Shown one piece after another: positions 11,301 through 24,838 of a stretch of DNA of 64,000 nt. Under the pieces are notes generated by a model, which had not been told where the DNA came from, did not search any database, and was given only the letters and a program-made list of their open reading frames with translations. Within the stretch, counting starts at the first letter, position 1. Each line of letters begins with the position of its first letter. The stretch is from Stercorarius parasiticus (lineage: Eukaryota; Chordata; Aves; Charadriiformes; Stercorariidae): assembly GCA_013396915.1 (NCBI GenBank), contig VWZL01002559.1:1-64000 (forward strand), given 5' to 3'. Made by a program: the position numbers and the translations under genes.

Positions 11301-14300
11301 AGGGCAGGTCAAGAGAAGTTCAGATGGAGTAACTCTGCCAGACTGTGGCTCTGAGGCCTTGCAAACCCCATACAAAACTTACGGCCTGTTACTAGCACAG
11401 CTAACTATCCGAAAAACCGGGTTCATAAGCCCTCTTCCTGCTGGTGGAGATGACCACAATTTACATGGGCAAAACTGCCAGTGTATTTTCACAAGTTCCT
11501 TTTAAATTGGGTCTAGAAGAGGCTTTTCGTATTTACGCAGTTTGCAGGTACACGTTCCTTATATTCCTCATATGTGCATTGCCATTTGCACACTTGAAGA
11601 AGATGCATCAAACAGTATAGGTTTTCTAAGAAGAACTCCTAAAGATGCCTGGACAGAAGAGCTGCACTCCTTGCGCCGAGGCGACAGGCAGTATGTACTG
11701 GTACCTTGCAGCACTAGGTTCCGTTTTTTCAAATAGCAGAAGAGTCTTGACCCGATGAATCTTCTCCAGCTGTGCCCTTTTAGGACTCACTTCAACCAGA
11801 ACTCTGCCACCAGGCTGGAGGCTGTCACATGTGCGGTCTCACCATTCATGAGCAAAATTGTAACATGCACATGTTGATTCCAACAAGGAAACGGCTCAGA
11901 GATCTCAATCAAACTCTTGGCTAATGCCTATATATTTAAGCAAGCACTATCCTGTCATATGCCCAGAGGAGGAAGGGACTTCAAGGATGCAGTCAATCAA
12001 CACCGCTTTTGATGTGAACTGAGACCAAAAGGAAACAAAACTTCCTTTCAAAATTTAGAGGAAAGGTGGGTCAAGGGAAAAAAAAATCAGAGCACTTTCC
12101 TTTACTTAGACACAATTCAACCTAAGGAAGCCCATAACACAGTATTGCTTGTGTATGGTCTCCAGGTACAAGGTTGTTTATATGAATGAGTAATATTTCC
12201 TCAGTGTTATTGCTAGACAGGAGAATCCTTGAACTGATTTTCCTCCTACTCCATTGTTTTCTTGTTTTTCAAGTGGTTTTTTAAGAGACGATGCTCCCAT
12301 GTTTGTATTTAACTGTCATCACCTGCCCACACAATGGAGCTTTTTCATTTAGCAGAGAAAAAACTCTTACCCTGAATTTTTGGATGAAGGCCCATTTGAA
12401 TTGCTGCTCCTTGCTCTACCCTCAGAAGCTCTGTCTAGCACAAGTGAAAATTTTCAGGTTTCAGCTTCATCAAGAGAAAAGTTGCCACAAACTTCTAAAC
12501 TAAGCTCTGCCTGCCTCTCTATCTCTGGTCCGTGACTGCATTTTTCCTTTAGCCTCCTCTCTTCCAACACCACTAAGATATTTTGTATCCCCAGAGGGAC
12601 ACCGTGCTCTATTGGATAGTGCTTGAAATTGAGAATACACTTTTTAATTAACAAGTTCATAATGCTCCTCATTTCTAAGTGGAGAGGAAAATCCCACTGC
12701 GCCATCACATCTGAAGACTACTGGGCCATTTTTGTCCCCAACACACACCCACAGTCTAATAGAGAGAAAAAATACTCACACAATTAACGTTGTCAAGCTC
12801 ACTGCAGACCCTAACAGTTTGATTTTATTGAAGGAAAAGTGGCTTAACGTTAGCACCTGCAGTTGCCTCAGAGCACAATCTTTTCCCCCCACATCCACAC
12901 CTCTCAAAGAAGGGAAACGGACAGCAAAGCTCAGTCACGGGCCATGTCACACTGGTGGGCTCTGCAATCAGAGACTTCCTTTGTACCTGAAGCCAGTGTT
13001 AACTTTGCAATGAGTTCACGTGGTTCAAAAGCATGGTTTACTCTAGTTCTTCAACAGGGAAGAGAATATGTTTTTTTAACCATGAATACATCTAAAAAAA
13101 AGTATGTCATCCGCAATAAGTTATTCACAATATTTTCATTCTAATTAATTTCTAAACTGTCAGAGAGGAAATATTTGCATAAGAAAATCTTTGTAGTTTT
13201 GGCTTCTTTAAAAATAAAATCATGCATTCACGATGTAATAATTAGTAAGAAGTACAAAGTGATCTAATACCCATTCTTCTGCATCAAACTGGCTTTCATT
13301 TTTAATAATAAATGCTGCCATTCTTTGCTCTTGAATAAGTACAATTTACATCAAACTGCTGCGGGGATGTGCTCAGCCTTGGGAGAAGGGACAGGGATCA
13401 CTTCTTTGTTCTCTTGTAAAGGCCAGACCAAAACTTTTGCACTAATAGTAGGAAAGGTCTTGAGAACCTCGTCACATAAATGCAGCAGCGCTTCTCCCCA
13501 TGTCTTTGGCATTGCTACTTTGCATCCCTCTGTGGCAAACGAAGGCGACTGACAGCTATTATGGGGCATAGGATTTTTCAGCCTGCTTGCCAGAGCTTTG
13601 GTGTGCAGCCAAAGAAAGAAGTCAAACGGGTTGGACCAGACCATTTGGTGCAAGAGCCAGAAACACATGCAGTTACTTTGTCTGTATTCCCATTGTAAGA
13701 TTTTTAAGGCATGTGAAGTAGCAGTGCAGTTAAACTCTGCTCTTCAGTTCAGTGTACTGAGCAAGCAGTGACAGGGTTTACTTGTAAGTTGATCTGGATC
13801 ATCAAATTTTTATCTGTTTTAGTGACTCCCAGTTTTAGAACTAAGAACTAAAACTAAGATAAATATGGCTAAGAACATGAAAAAAAAGACCATTTTTTCC
13901 CCTCTTGTGCTGTATATGAAAGGCCACATAGTATAAATTACAGAAAACGTCCCTGGTGTGTTCAGTTCTTGAGAAGAACGTTAGCCCTTAGGAAATAGGA
14001 ACGTGTGCTGCAGGTCCGTATTGTTAGCTACACAAATAGTAAATGCTTCTGTAAGATTATTACTCTTAAAGACTCGTGAGCTCATTTAGGTGGACATTAC
14101 ATTATCAAAAGTTCAGTAGGTGCCTACAGGTTAAAAATCACCACAGTTGATTCACAGATATTGCTGGCAACACCCATCTCCTGATGGCAGCATGCTAGAC
14201 AATGCGTGTCCAGCAGAATTAATTTATCTGCTTGTGATGTTTGACCGTTGAGTTTCTTATCCGTGGCACCCAAAACTATCCCACCCTGTTCTGCTTGTAA

Positions 14301-17300
14301 GCACTTACTGAAAGCACTGAGGCAAAAAGGAAGATACAAAGGAAACAAGCGTTCAAACTTTAGCTTAATTATTTTTAGCTGTAAATGAAACCCATTGTGT
14401 TAACATCGGGTACGCTTTTTCTGGAAAGTGCGGCTGGGCTTTTAGTACAGTTTCTTTTTTCTTTGACTTTTAATGTGCTATTAACATCCTGCGAGAGGTG
14501 GTAGTTCTGCACATCAGCAATATCAGGGCTACCATTTGGCAGGCTGAGTGAATCCTTGTGAGAAGTTTCATGTTTTCCAGCTTTGCTGTTTTCAGGACCA
14601 AATTACTTACCTGAAGAGTCTCTAAGTTGCAGATAAATAAGAAACCTTTACCTTAAAATTTTCAACCTTTTCAGGTTCTGAACTGCACAGAGAGTATTTC
14701 CATATAAAAATTCCTTGCATACCTGTTCCAAACTCTATTTGTAGGTAGTTGCTTTTTAAAAGAATATGTCCTTTTATCAGTCCCACGTTCTTTTTAAAGG
14801 CTGATAAGTGCTTTGCTTCAGTCTTTGCAAGGGTTCTGTGTCCTTCTGAAATAGTTCATCCAGTTATGACCAGTCGTGGTGATAGAGAGAGATACTGAGG
14901 TAGAGATTGTAGGGCAGAAGTGGAAGCCTCAGCCAGCAAAATGAAAAATATGTGTTTTATTGTGACTTAATAACCTTTCTGAGTTGAGCCATTTTCCCTT
15001 GTAGGCATTTTACATTTCAATCTTATACCTCTCTAGAGGTTTACAAATGTTAGGAGGTATGTTATGTGATGTCAGCCTTTCTTCCCTGCCTGTTCTTTCG
15101 AGAATTTCTGGTACATATGTGTCTTAGCTAATATAAATCAAAGGCCCGTGTTTCATGTGGCTTTACTGTTAGCTTCAGATGGAAGTTTATATCAGCTGAA
15201 TTTTGTTCCCCACACTTGCTGATTAAAAGCATGGCCAAGCACTTTTATTAAAAAAAAAAAAAGAAAAAAATAGTAATAGCTGTAATGGCAAATCTGGCGC
15301 TGACAGACAGAGAAAAGCAGTGGAGGAGCTCTAATTCCCAAACTACATCTCATTGTGCTACGCAAGTGAAGAGCAGCTTTCCAGAGACGACCCAGCCAGT
15401 GAGAAGGAATGTGCAGTTCACTCGTGTTCGTCTCCCTCCAGGGGATGATGCCGGTGCCGGGGCATTAACGGGAAAACACCTCTCGTGTTCTGTAGACAAG
15501 CATTTGCTGTTCTTGACAGAGCCGAGCTTTGGCTTTGTGTGGGCTGGTTCTGAGCTGTCTCATGGCCCTGAAGCAGCTTTGTCTTGAAACAGAATTGTAT
15601 CAAGCGAGCCACTGCTGGTGCATGGTGGCATCACTTGTGGCTACATCCACTTCGGTTCCCGTTGCCTGCATTGCAAATCAGCAGCGCCAGGCTGTCTGCT
15701 GGGGGGCAGCTTGCTGCCATGAGGTTCTCACACACAAGAAAAAAAATCCTCAGGTGCCTTCTACATTTCAGTTATGATGGTTTCGGTGTAAGGCAGTCGG
15801 TGGTTGTCTCATCAGCCTGTGGGCTACGGACACATAGAGTTTAAGCTGCCTGTCTGCCCTGGGTGTGTACGGAGCGTGGCCCGGCGATGCGCTGGTTAAT
15901 GACAGGGGCTCCCAGCTGCTGCCACAGGGCATACACAATGTCCAGGCGGAATTTCTTATTTTCCTCGTATTTTCACATACTTCATATCAACTTTGATTTG
16001 ACAAATACCATATGTAATCTGAGTGAATTATTTCTAACACACTCATACTATTGAGAAGAATTCTGCTCCAAAAAAAATTAAAAATCTTGGCCGCTAAAAA
16101 GGGAGCCCAAGTTGATGTCTTTTAACTCTAGAAAGGCTTTCTTTAGCCTGTTAACTCTTTAAATGACCGCATAATGTTTCTTTGAACATAATCTCACCTG
16201 TGTCCCAAGGCAATTGTGCTTAATGTTCAGCAGCAAAGTAAATTTAGCATGTTAAAATCATGGCCTAATCAGGCATACCTGGTGTGTGACAGATGGAGAC
16301 AGTGTAAAACACGCTGAAAGTTGTAGTAATATTTGTAGCATGTGTTAATATTAATGAGTTTTAGTTGTTTGTCTGATGGGAGAACAGCTTTCTTGACAAT
16401 TTCGGGCATGGATTCTTTCTTTGCTTCTGTTTCTCAGCTTCCCCATAAACAAAGCATTATCTGTCTTAAAAATGAAGATATCTTCTGGTGCTACCAAAGC
16501 TCAGAGGGAATGGATAGAGTGGTTACAGTAGGCTTTGGTGTTGAGAGAAGTATTTTAGCTATTATCTAACCAATAAGACCACCTATAAATCATCTTTGCA
16601 GGAGGAGACTAACATTATTCAAGCAGACATGCTACACCTGCTGTTTCCTCTAGCAGAATTCCTATTGCTGTTCCTAAAGCCAATTTTTTTTTGCATATTG
16701 TGTGTAAAATAATCAGGCTGTAGACTCAATGTTAATTGCTGAATTTAGGGGACAGGTGTTGGGAGCTTTTTAATAAAGTTTGCTAGGCATCCTTAGCGGG
16801 TAAATAGCTGTTTCTGCAGAAAAAGATGATATTCCCTTCAGAGCGATGGCAGGAAGGAAAATGGAGCTAATTCAAGTTGCGTTGTCCCAGGTGTACTTCA
16901 GAGATGTCCCTAGGAAGGACGTGTTACCCTGAATGTGGGAGGCGTGCAGCAATACCGAGTGTTTACTGCTTACAGTTGCCATAAATCCTGTGGATTTACA
17001 AGATTTATTGGGGTGGTGGGGTGGGTGTGACGATGATTTCCTGTCTGCGAATTGCAAGATTGTCCAGAAGGGACTGTTTGAAGGGAGAAGAAAAATTATG
17101 GGGAAGATTCCTCTGAAGAACAAAACTGGAAGCTGGACCTGGCAGGGCCCATTTTTAATAGATGCTGAGCATCTCCCCTGTTAAGGATATTCTTTTCCCT
17201 GTCAGTTAGGATGCAGCCTTCCAGGACGTGGAGTCGGTGGGTTGTGTCTGCAATTAGGGCAACATTGCACTGGAGTCAAATGTAAAGAAGCAGGTGATAG

Positions 17301-18779
17301 CAGATAGTGGGTTTAATTACTGGCCTACACTGAATGTTGAAGTGGGAGGTTTGGTTTTAAGATGAGTTTTCTTGGGGAAGGTGGTTCATCCCTCATGCTC
17401 AGTAGCTGCCTGCACGCTCTGATGGGCCTGAAATGGAAACAAAGCCAGCGTCTGAACTTGCAGAGAGACGAGTATTTGTCAAATAACTCAGCTGGGGGAA
17501 GAGTTACTACCCAGGATCTTGTCTGCAGCTGCGTGTCACACAATTGGAGCTTTTCAGTCCCTCTTATTTGCCAGCTGAGCTGCTCCTCCGAGTGCTCCCT
17601 TACGTGCCTTACTCAAAATGAGACAGGATGCTTTAAAAAGTTTAGATGAGATTTATTAATAAACGGCATCATTTGCATTACGTTGGGCAGTCCACCAGCA
17701 CATCCCCAGCTGGGAAAGGGTGGCTGCACCCAGTCAGAGGTGGTCATCTTGGCTGTTATGGGTGGATTGTGGAATTCTCCGCGGCGCTGTGAAAGAGCTG
17801 GGGATGGAGTGGCGGATTCTCATCTGGTTTGCATTACAGCTTTGGGTCAGGTCCACCGAGTTACACCAGCGTAACAGGGGGGTTTCCAGCACTAGTTTCA
17901 AGCGCTGTAGGTTAACACACCTCATAGAGGCATGGGAAGAATTACTGGAAACTTCTGAGGCGCAACTTGCAGCCCAGGCTCGTGAAATTGAAATGTCACC
18001 TTAATGTCTCCTCCTGCAGGCAGGGTGTCACACTGCCATGGGATTCTGCTGGTCACTGCTGTACCTTGGCTTGGATTTGTTATTCATAGCAACAATAAAC
18101 AGATAAATAGAGATTGGTGAATTAACCTTTTTCTCTATCTTCAAAGCTAAGATAATACACAAAGTACTGCGCTTGGCTTTGTATTTGAACAGTGTTCAAA
18201 ATAATGAGATTTTAGCCTAGCAGAGACCCTCGGGGCCACTCCAGTAACAGTGAGAAATGATGATAAACTGCATTGGGCAGATATAGACAATTGCCTTAGT
18301 AACAATAGATGATTGCCAAGTTAAAATAGGTACAACTAATGCAATCACACAAGTTACTTTTTTTTTTTCTTTTAAAATTCATGAGGATGTTGCCAGGGCC
18401 CGTGAGAGCAGCATCTGCCAAAAAGGCCTGAGCGAGGTCAGCGTGAGCGGTGGAGGTTGTCCGGCAGATCTCAGCTGAGACTCATCTCCCTTCACTGAAG
18501 AGACAAGCTGACCCTAAGATACAAGCTACAGGCTGCGGGCCACCCAGCTTTCCAGCATATGTATTTATTAGTGATTTTAAGGAAAATGAATTTTCCTCCT
18601 CTTTTATCTCCCCTTCCTTACATCAGTCACTAAAAAAATGTACACGGCTCGTTTGAAGCCTTAGCCAGTTTTGGCATTTGTACTTACACTGACAAAATGC
18701 TGGTCTGTGCAGAGCATTGGAGGAACATTGTTCTGACAGCCCATTGAGTTTTACATTTCCAAACTTTCCTGGTTAATGT
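8379..18779. other. Non-coding intergenic sequence
   Basis: About 10 kb with no supported gene. The reading frames are short and unrelated to any family I recognise. Local features: inverted repeats at 9470-9494 (9-base arms, 7-base loop) and 13831-13855 (8-base arms, 9-base loop), and an A-rich run at 15250-15270. HRH1, whose coding region is a single long exon, is not here. Confidence 0.55.
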
Positions 18780-18950
18780 AGCGTGGGCCGCGCTCTGCTC
18801 CCTCCTGCTCTCGCCCCCTGCGCTGACACAGGGCCCTGGGAGCCGCCAGCTGCCGGCACACGTGGCCCAGGATGGCTCCTTGCAGCCGGGAGCACCCCGG
18901 CACCCCTCCCGAGCCCCTCCGCTGGCAACCGCCGGGGAAACAGGTTTGCC
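18780..18950. promoter_or_regulatory. Isolated CpG-rich cluster
   Basis: A patch of about 170 bases is markedly GC- and CpG-rich (GCCGCGCTC, GAGCCGCCAG, GCAGCCGGGAG, AACCGCCGGGG) between AT-rich flanks. It lies about 6 kb beyond the likely 3' end of SLC6A1. It could be an orphan CpG island (enhancer or promoter of a non-coding transcript) or a chance GC peak. No exon could be linked to it. Confidence 0.4.
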
Positions 18951-21900
18951 AAGGGAAAAGTGGCTTTCACAGAAGTTACGCTAGCAACCATGCTAAAAAA
19001 GAGTCACTAAAAAGCCGGATGGGGCAGGCCATGTGAATATGTACTCTTGGTGCAAAAAGGGTCTTCGCAAAGGTACAGCATTTTGACGGCGGTATGATGG
19101 TGCGAGCGATAGCGTGCTTTCTATTTGCATTTTTATGTTAATGTAAGCGCCTAATGAGGTTATTCCTATAGCAATAATTTATCTCCGAAGAATTTAAACT
19201 GAATGTTTCCTGAAAAGCCAGCAGTAAATAAAAATAACCCCCATGCACTAGTCCTAGTTTCATAATCTTGGAGGATTCAGTTTCTTAAGATAAAGAAAAT
19301 CAAAGCAGAACGTGGAAATACAAAATAAGCAGGCCAGAAACCCCAGGAGGAGCCTGTGACTTACAAAGGAAAAGGATGAGCTGAAAACATATCATAAAAT
19401 GTTGAATGTTAAGTAATACATAGTCTGTAAAGAACTAAGAAAAAAACTTTTCTGAGCATATTTGTGGAAGCTTTTTGTGAAAGTGAGAAGCTTAAAGGCA
19501 ACACACATGCACAATGTGTTACAGTGACAGCTGAATGTCTTTGAATGATGGAACTGAGCACAATTACCATTCTCCAACAGGAAAAGCTGGTAGATTGGTA
19601 CCTTAATGTTCTCTAGAATTGTTTTATTATAGCGTTTGCTTATAAGCTCGCATTTTATTTTTTAATTGCAGACATTGAAATCTATGTGGTTTTTTTCCCC
19701 TCAAACCCCCAAGCAACAGTCCCATAAAATAGTGCTTTTGGGCCAAAATCCCTGTCATGGTGCACTCTGGTTTTCTTTGCCTTTGCCAGTCCAAAAAGAG
19801 TAAAGTAAGAAAAAAAGGCTAGTATAACAGGTTAATATAGATGCTGCAGATTTGTAATAAATCTTTGTTAACTCCTTTGTTAGCTGACTGAGGCCTTCCC
19901 CCCTTTATTTTCTCGTTTGTAAAATACTGTTTGCTGGCATTTCAGGTATTGTTTGAGATTACTGGTACCTCGTTCACTCACTCATTTGTTTGATCAGAGC
20001 TGGAAACCTTGAACTATCTTTTCTAATACATCATTCTTGAAAGGAAAAACTGAATAGAGCCCATTTGATCAGCTGAAGCATCAAGTCCTCACCACGGGGT
20101 GTTGCAGAAGAGTATGGCTGTGTTTCGGGCTGGGTTCGGCTGTCGGTGGATTTACATTTGCTGCAGACGCTGCTGAGTTTGTTGCTGTTCTAGAGCCACC
20201 GGGCAAGTGTGGGCTGGGATGGCCTGAGACACTGGACGAAATACAGTCTAGTGCATGTCATTGGCATATCTTAATTACTGGCGATTTTACCTTAGCGTGC
20301 ACATTGTGCAATGTCATATTTACTGCTAAAGTCATACCTTGGCGCTTATTCTGTAAGTTAATAATGGAAATGAAACAGTTCAACATAGGTGATGGAGCGG
20401 TTCCCTGAAGCGCAGGAATTCAGCTGTGTCTCTGTGTGTCTGGGTGGCTCTCCAGAGATCTCCCTGCAGGCCTTGCCCACAGGAAAGCTGTAATGGGGAA
20501 GATTTCAGCTGTGCAAGAACAAATCTTTCTTTCTGGCTCGTTCCCAGCTTGCACTTTCTTATGTCAGACGGGTCATTGTCCCGGATCAGTCACTGGGGTC
20601 AGTTCTTGGAAGCTCGCTGTCTTCAGTGGTGAGTGGAATGGGAGGAGGGATTTGTTTACTCTAAGAAGTGTTGGAGGATTGAGGTAGGGTGGTTTTTTAA
20701 CCAAAATCCAAGTCTAATTTTGTAATTTTGAAGCAGATCCTGACAGGCAAGTTCTGTCACGATACGGCTTGCTAACAGCAGGAGCAAGCAAGCTGGGAAA
20801 GGTCACCCTTATCCCCCTGGACCAGGAGTGAGTCTGGGGAAAGATCAGCAGGAAAGGGCATGTGTCGCTGCTCCGTGACAGTTGGAAAAGAGCAGGTTAA
20901 AAAATGCTGAGCTCTGTCACTTTTAGGGCAAAGTTAGTTGCCTACAGTGTGAGTTGGTGTTTCTCTCCACTGTTTTGACTAATTATTTTGGTCATCCATT
21001 CAGCGAAATATTTGCAGTGCAGCGCAGTGAACTGAAATGACCTAGAAATAATTCCCTAACACAACCTGACGCTCTGGCTTATACTCAAAGAGAGATTTAT
21101 TGTTTTACTCATAGAAGATCTTCATCAAAATGCTCCTCAGTCATTCCAGGGTAGCTGTTTCCATTCCTGCAATACCAAATGGCTTTATATACAGGAGCAA
21201 ATATTTATCGGCTTCCTGCTTCAGAAGTTGAGTGTGTCGGGCCAGAAATTGTGCTCGCGGAGCTCCAGAGGAGAGCCGCCGAGTGGTGCCCAGAGGTGTG
21301 GCAGGAATCGCAGCTGGTTTTCAGGAATGACCAGCAGAGCCCTGCTCTGCCATGGTGGCCAATGCCGAGCAGCCCTGGTGCTGGTGGGGATGGCTGCTTG
21401 GTGAGAAGCTGCTGCTTTTAACTGGCGTTACTGCTCCTGCCACCTGAGCAGGGGGTCAAAGGCCTGGCTGTAGTTAATTTTAATCGATTAGCTGTGGGGA
21501 TAGCTATTCATCTGCCGGGAGGATTGGGATGTGAAAGCGGCTGCGTGTTTGCATATGGTATTGTTAGTAAATGATAGTGCCAGTCATGTCTGGAAAGCCT
21601 TCTTTTAGACTAACGCTAGCCTCCTAGACTTTTTTATGTTAAACTTGTTTAGATGTTCCCAGGTTGCTTTAGAATAATTATAATGAGCAGAAATAGCATT
21701 GATGTAATGTAATGAGGCAGTGACTTGTTCCATTCAATCTTTTTCCCCTTCCAGCACTAAGTGGGTGTCCAGTTTGGTAAAGTGGGGAGGAGACTCCAGA
21801 CACAAACTTGACATGTACATTTTGGCTTTCTTATACTCACTGTTACTTTAACATGTTTATAAAAACCTCTCAGCTACTTATCTCCAATGATACGTAAGGC

Positions 21901-24814
21901 AGCTATTCCAATATGACTAAAGCACCGGTGCTGGCAAAACACATTAATTTTTGTCCTTGTGACAACGCCTGATCCATCCTGGCCTGCTCTTAGGCAGTGT
22001 TGGACACATTTAGCACCATTGTGTATTTATGACTCACAAATAACTCACCAGATGATTACTTCAGCCTCTTTGATATTCAGAAATAATCACTGAATAATTT
22101 GCCACTGATTTTTAATGTGAGACCATTTACAAACCTGGGGAGAGAAAATAATCAGATGTTAAGTTGCAAAATCGTGTAAGTTGTCCCCCACCAATTCATA
22201 AATTTTAAAAGAGGGGGCAATTCTTGAATGAATGAATGTAAAGGGTGTGGGGGGGACAGGGGGTGGGGGGATGCGCATGTGCATTCGCGACCTGCTGGAG
22301 TCAGTGACTTACACGTTTGGCCAGAAGAAAAAATGGCTCATTGTCCAGAAAGTGTCAGCAGGAAAGAGTGGCAGAATTATTGAGTGGCCTCAGCTGGTAG
22401 AGGCAGGAATGTGCCGTGGCACTGGCTTCATAACATCAGCTTCATACCGATACTGAGCTCTGTGGAGGGACTAACAGTATGTTTTACTTTACCCTGTTTA
22501 ATTCCCCTTTGGCCTCTGATCTTTTTTTTTCCTTTTTTTTTTCCTACTTCATAGGAAGGAGAGGGGAAGTGAGGCATATTTAGACTGGAGAAAACCGGGA
22601 AAAATTGTATGTGAGTAAACTCCTGCCTGTCACCCACTTCTTTTCTATTTTAAACATCTTTCTATTCAGCGAGTACCACTTGGCATGAAGATAGATTGCT
22701 CTGCTTTTTCTTTGTCATCACTTTCTATCCAGCTTCATCTGCCTGGAGGAGAAGTAAATTACACCTGCCCCTCTGAGAGCCACTGGGGCTACCAGGAGAG
22801 GAGAGGAAGAAGTGGTGGAGAGATGGGCAATGACCATTGAGGTGGTGCAGAAATCACCACTGGCCTTTCAGGGCCACACACAGAGCAGGGTTTGGGGAGG
22901 GGTTAAAAGACCCTTTAGAATGTAAATGTTGGTGCCTTCTTGCCACGATGGGCGAGCAGTGAAACCGGGGAATTTGTGGTAGCCTGGCAGGCTCACGCAC
23001 ACTAAGGGAGGAGCAGCAGCTACAGCTGGTTGGCAGCTGCCGCCGCTCACACTCAGCTTTGAGGCAATTGGTTCGGATTCCTGGGAAATAGGCTTTTATG
23101 TTGTTGCTTTCCTCATCATGTCCGTCTGTCTGTGCATGCAGGTAGCAGTACAATGGACTTCAGTCTCCTCTTCATTTGGAATCATTCCTGAAGGGAAAGG
23201 GATTGAACCAGGAATGTTGGAATGTTTCAGCTCAATGCACTTCTGCTGCTCCCAGCCGGGTTCCACGGCCAGTGCCAGACGTGGGTACAGCTCTGCTGGG
23301 GTGCTGGCAGGCGGGAGGTGCTACCCCGAGCTTACTTCCAGGTACGCTGAGTATGAGCTCACGGTCTGCATCTCAACCCGTAGCCGTGCCTTTGGGCATA
23401 ACCCGGCCCCCGAGAACCAGCCTCTCCCAGGGGGAGCTGAGTAACTTTAATAGTTAATTGTCATAATGCTATTGTGGTCTGAACAGAACAAAACAGAAAT
23501 AAGCAGGCTTAAAACAAACAACAAAAAAAAAAAACCCCAAAGCAACATAGTGCTATTTTAGAATAAAAGCACATGTAGCTGAACTAATACTCCTGACGAG
23601 CAAGGACATGGCTTTCTCTCAGGGCATCCTGCAGTCCTGTAGGGAAGAAGTGACCTTATTTGCATTTTTCTTGTTGAATTGCTGTCGGGATTTCTGCAGC
23701 ACGGCAAGAGAAAATTCCTCCAGGAGAACATGGAAATATCACAGCACTAACACAATATCCCTCAACTACGTTCCTTTTCCTCAGCCCTGCTTTGCCCCTT
23801 GCGCTGCCCAGCCACCCAGCACTAACCCCTGTGTTTCTCATGCAACTCGCCTCCTTTTTCTTACAATATATTGCGAAAGCAGTAAGCCAGCAATACAATA
23901 CAGAAAGCCCAGGAACTAAAGATGGCTGAAATTTTGCCCTGTATTTGAAAAGCATCAAACTTGCTCCTTCCCCGCCATTTCCAGAAAAATCTGTCATCTC
24001 CCCTACATGCTCCCATCCTTCCTCCCCAGCCTTTTTTAAAGGCAGGCGAAGGATCTGCCCTCGCCTTGACGCGTACATTTGAGTGCTCCTTTCTAAGGTC
24101 AGCATTTTGAATTTGAAGTCTATGATTTTAGACACTTCTATATCAGGAGCATTTTCAATTCTAATCATGTTCTCTAAATTGCTTAGACTCTTTCCCAGCA
24201 TGATGTCCTGCTCCAATTTTATAGTTAGATAATTAAATTCCGAGCATAGCAGCATTCATCTCCTCAGCAGTATTGCACAGATGCAGATGTAAGGCAGACA
24301 GCTCTGCGACTTGCTCGACATCCTCTCACACTTTCATGGCAGCTGATAGAGAGAACGGTGATTTTTTTTGGTAGATACGTATCATCTGTCCGTTTAGTAA
24401 AAGGCCACTGTTTCACCAGTCCCTTGGCTTCAGCCTGGGGTGGTTCCCTCCTCAGTAAGGGCTTAGTGACTTCAGGTGCTGCAGTTCACACCCCAAACCA
24501 TCAGCATCACCTGAGGAACATGTATTTTAAAATCCAGGCTTTTTAGTAGGGCTGCTGCCTTCCTCCAGGAGTGTTGAAGCAGCAGGGTGCCAGGTAAGGC
24601 TGTTAACTCTCACCACTTAAGCTTTCTGTATAAGGTATACACATGCTAACTAAATTATAGAAATAGCATTATGGATCAATGATACACATCACAAGTGTGA
24701 TACAGCATTTTGTTATTTAAAGGATATATTTTAAATATATAGAAACATTTAGAACTTGCTTCACAAGAAATAACATGTTGGGTTTGTCCAATGAAAGACT
24801 GCAAAATTGTGAAT
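18951..24814. other. Non-coding intergenic sequence
   Basis: No gene supported. The longest unexplained open frame of the window, 23656-24255 on the minus strand (199 codons), lies here; its translation shows no domain, repeat or membrane pattern I recognise. The block has a somewhat higher GC and CpG level than the 401-8000 region. It also holds a G-quadruplex motif (22243-22270) and AT-rich blocks with homeodomain-like cores near 21540-21730 and 22010-22160. Confidence 0.5.
22243..22270 (+). other. G-quadruplex-type motif
   Basis: Four G runs (3, 7, 5 and 6 G) are separated by TGT, ACA and T, which fits the standard pattern of four runs of at least three G with loops of 1-7 bases. It is on the plus strand in intergenic DNA. 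Formation in cells is not shown by sequence alone. Confidence 0.6.
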
Positions 24815-24832
24815 TTAATGTATAATATAACC

Positions 24833-24838
24833 TTTATT
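24833..24838 (-). terminator. SLC6A1: Candidate polyadenylation signal AATAAA
   Basis: TTTATT on the plus strand reads AATAAA on the minus strand. It is the only canonical signal between the SLC6A1 stop codon and this point. A second hexamer variant, ATTAAA, lies 14 bases further downstream (24814-24819). Cleavage would be expected about 10-30 nt downstream, near 24805-24823. No transcript evidence is available. Confidence 0.5.

Noticed and set aside
18783..19010. Overlapping frames on both strands over the CpG cluster at 18.8 kb
   Set aside because: Pro/Ala/Arg/Gly-rich translations arise from GC-rich DNA on both strands; no family similarity.
1..24800. HRH1 coding exon, expected downstream of SLC6A1
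   Set aside because: It would be a single long open frame of well over 1 kb with seven-helix receptor motifs; none exists here.
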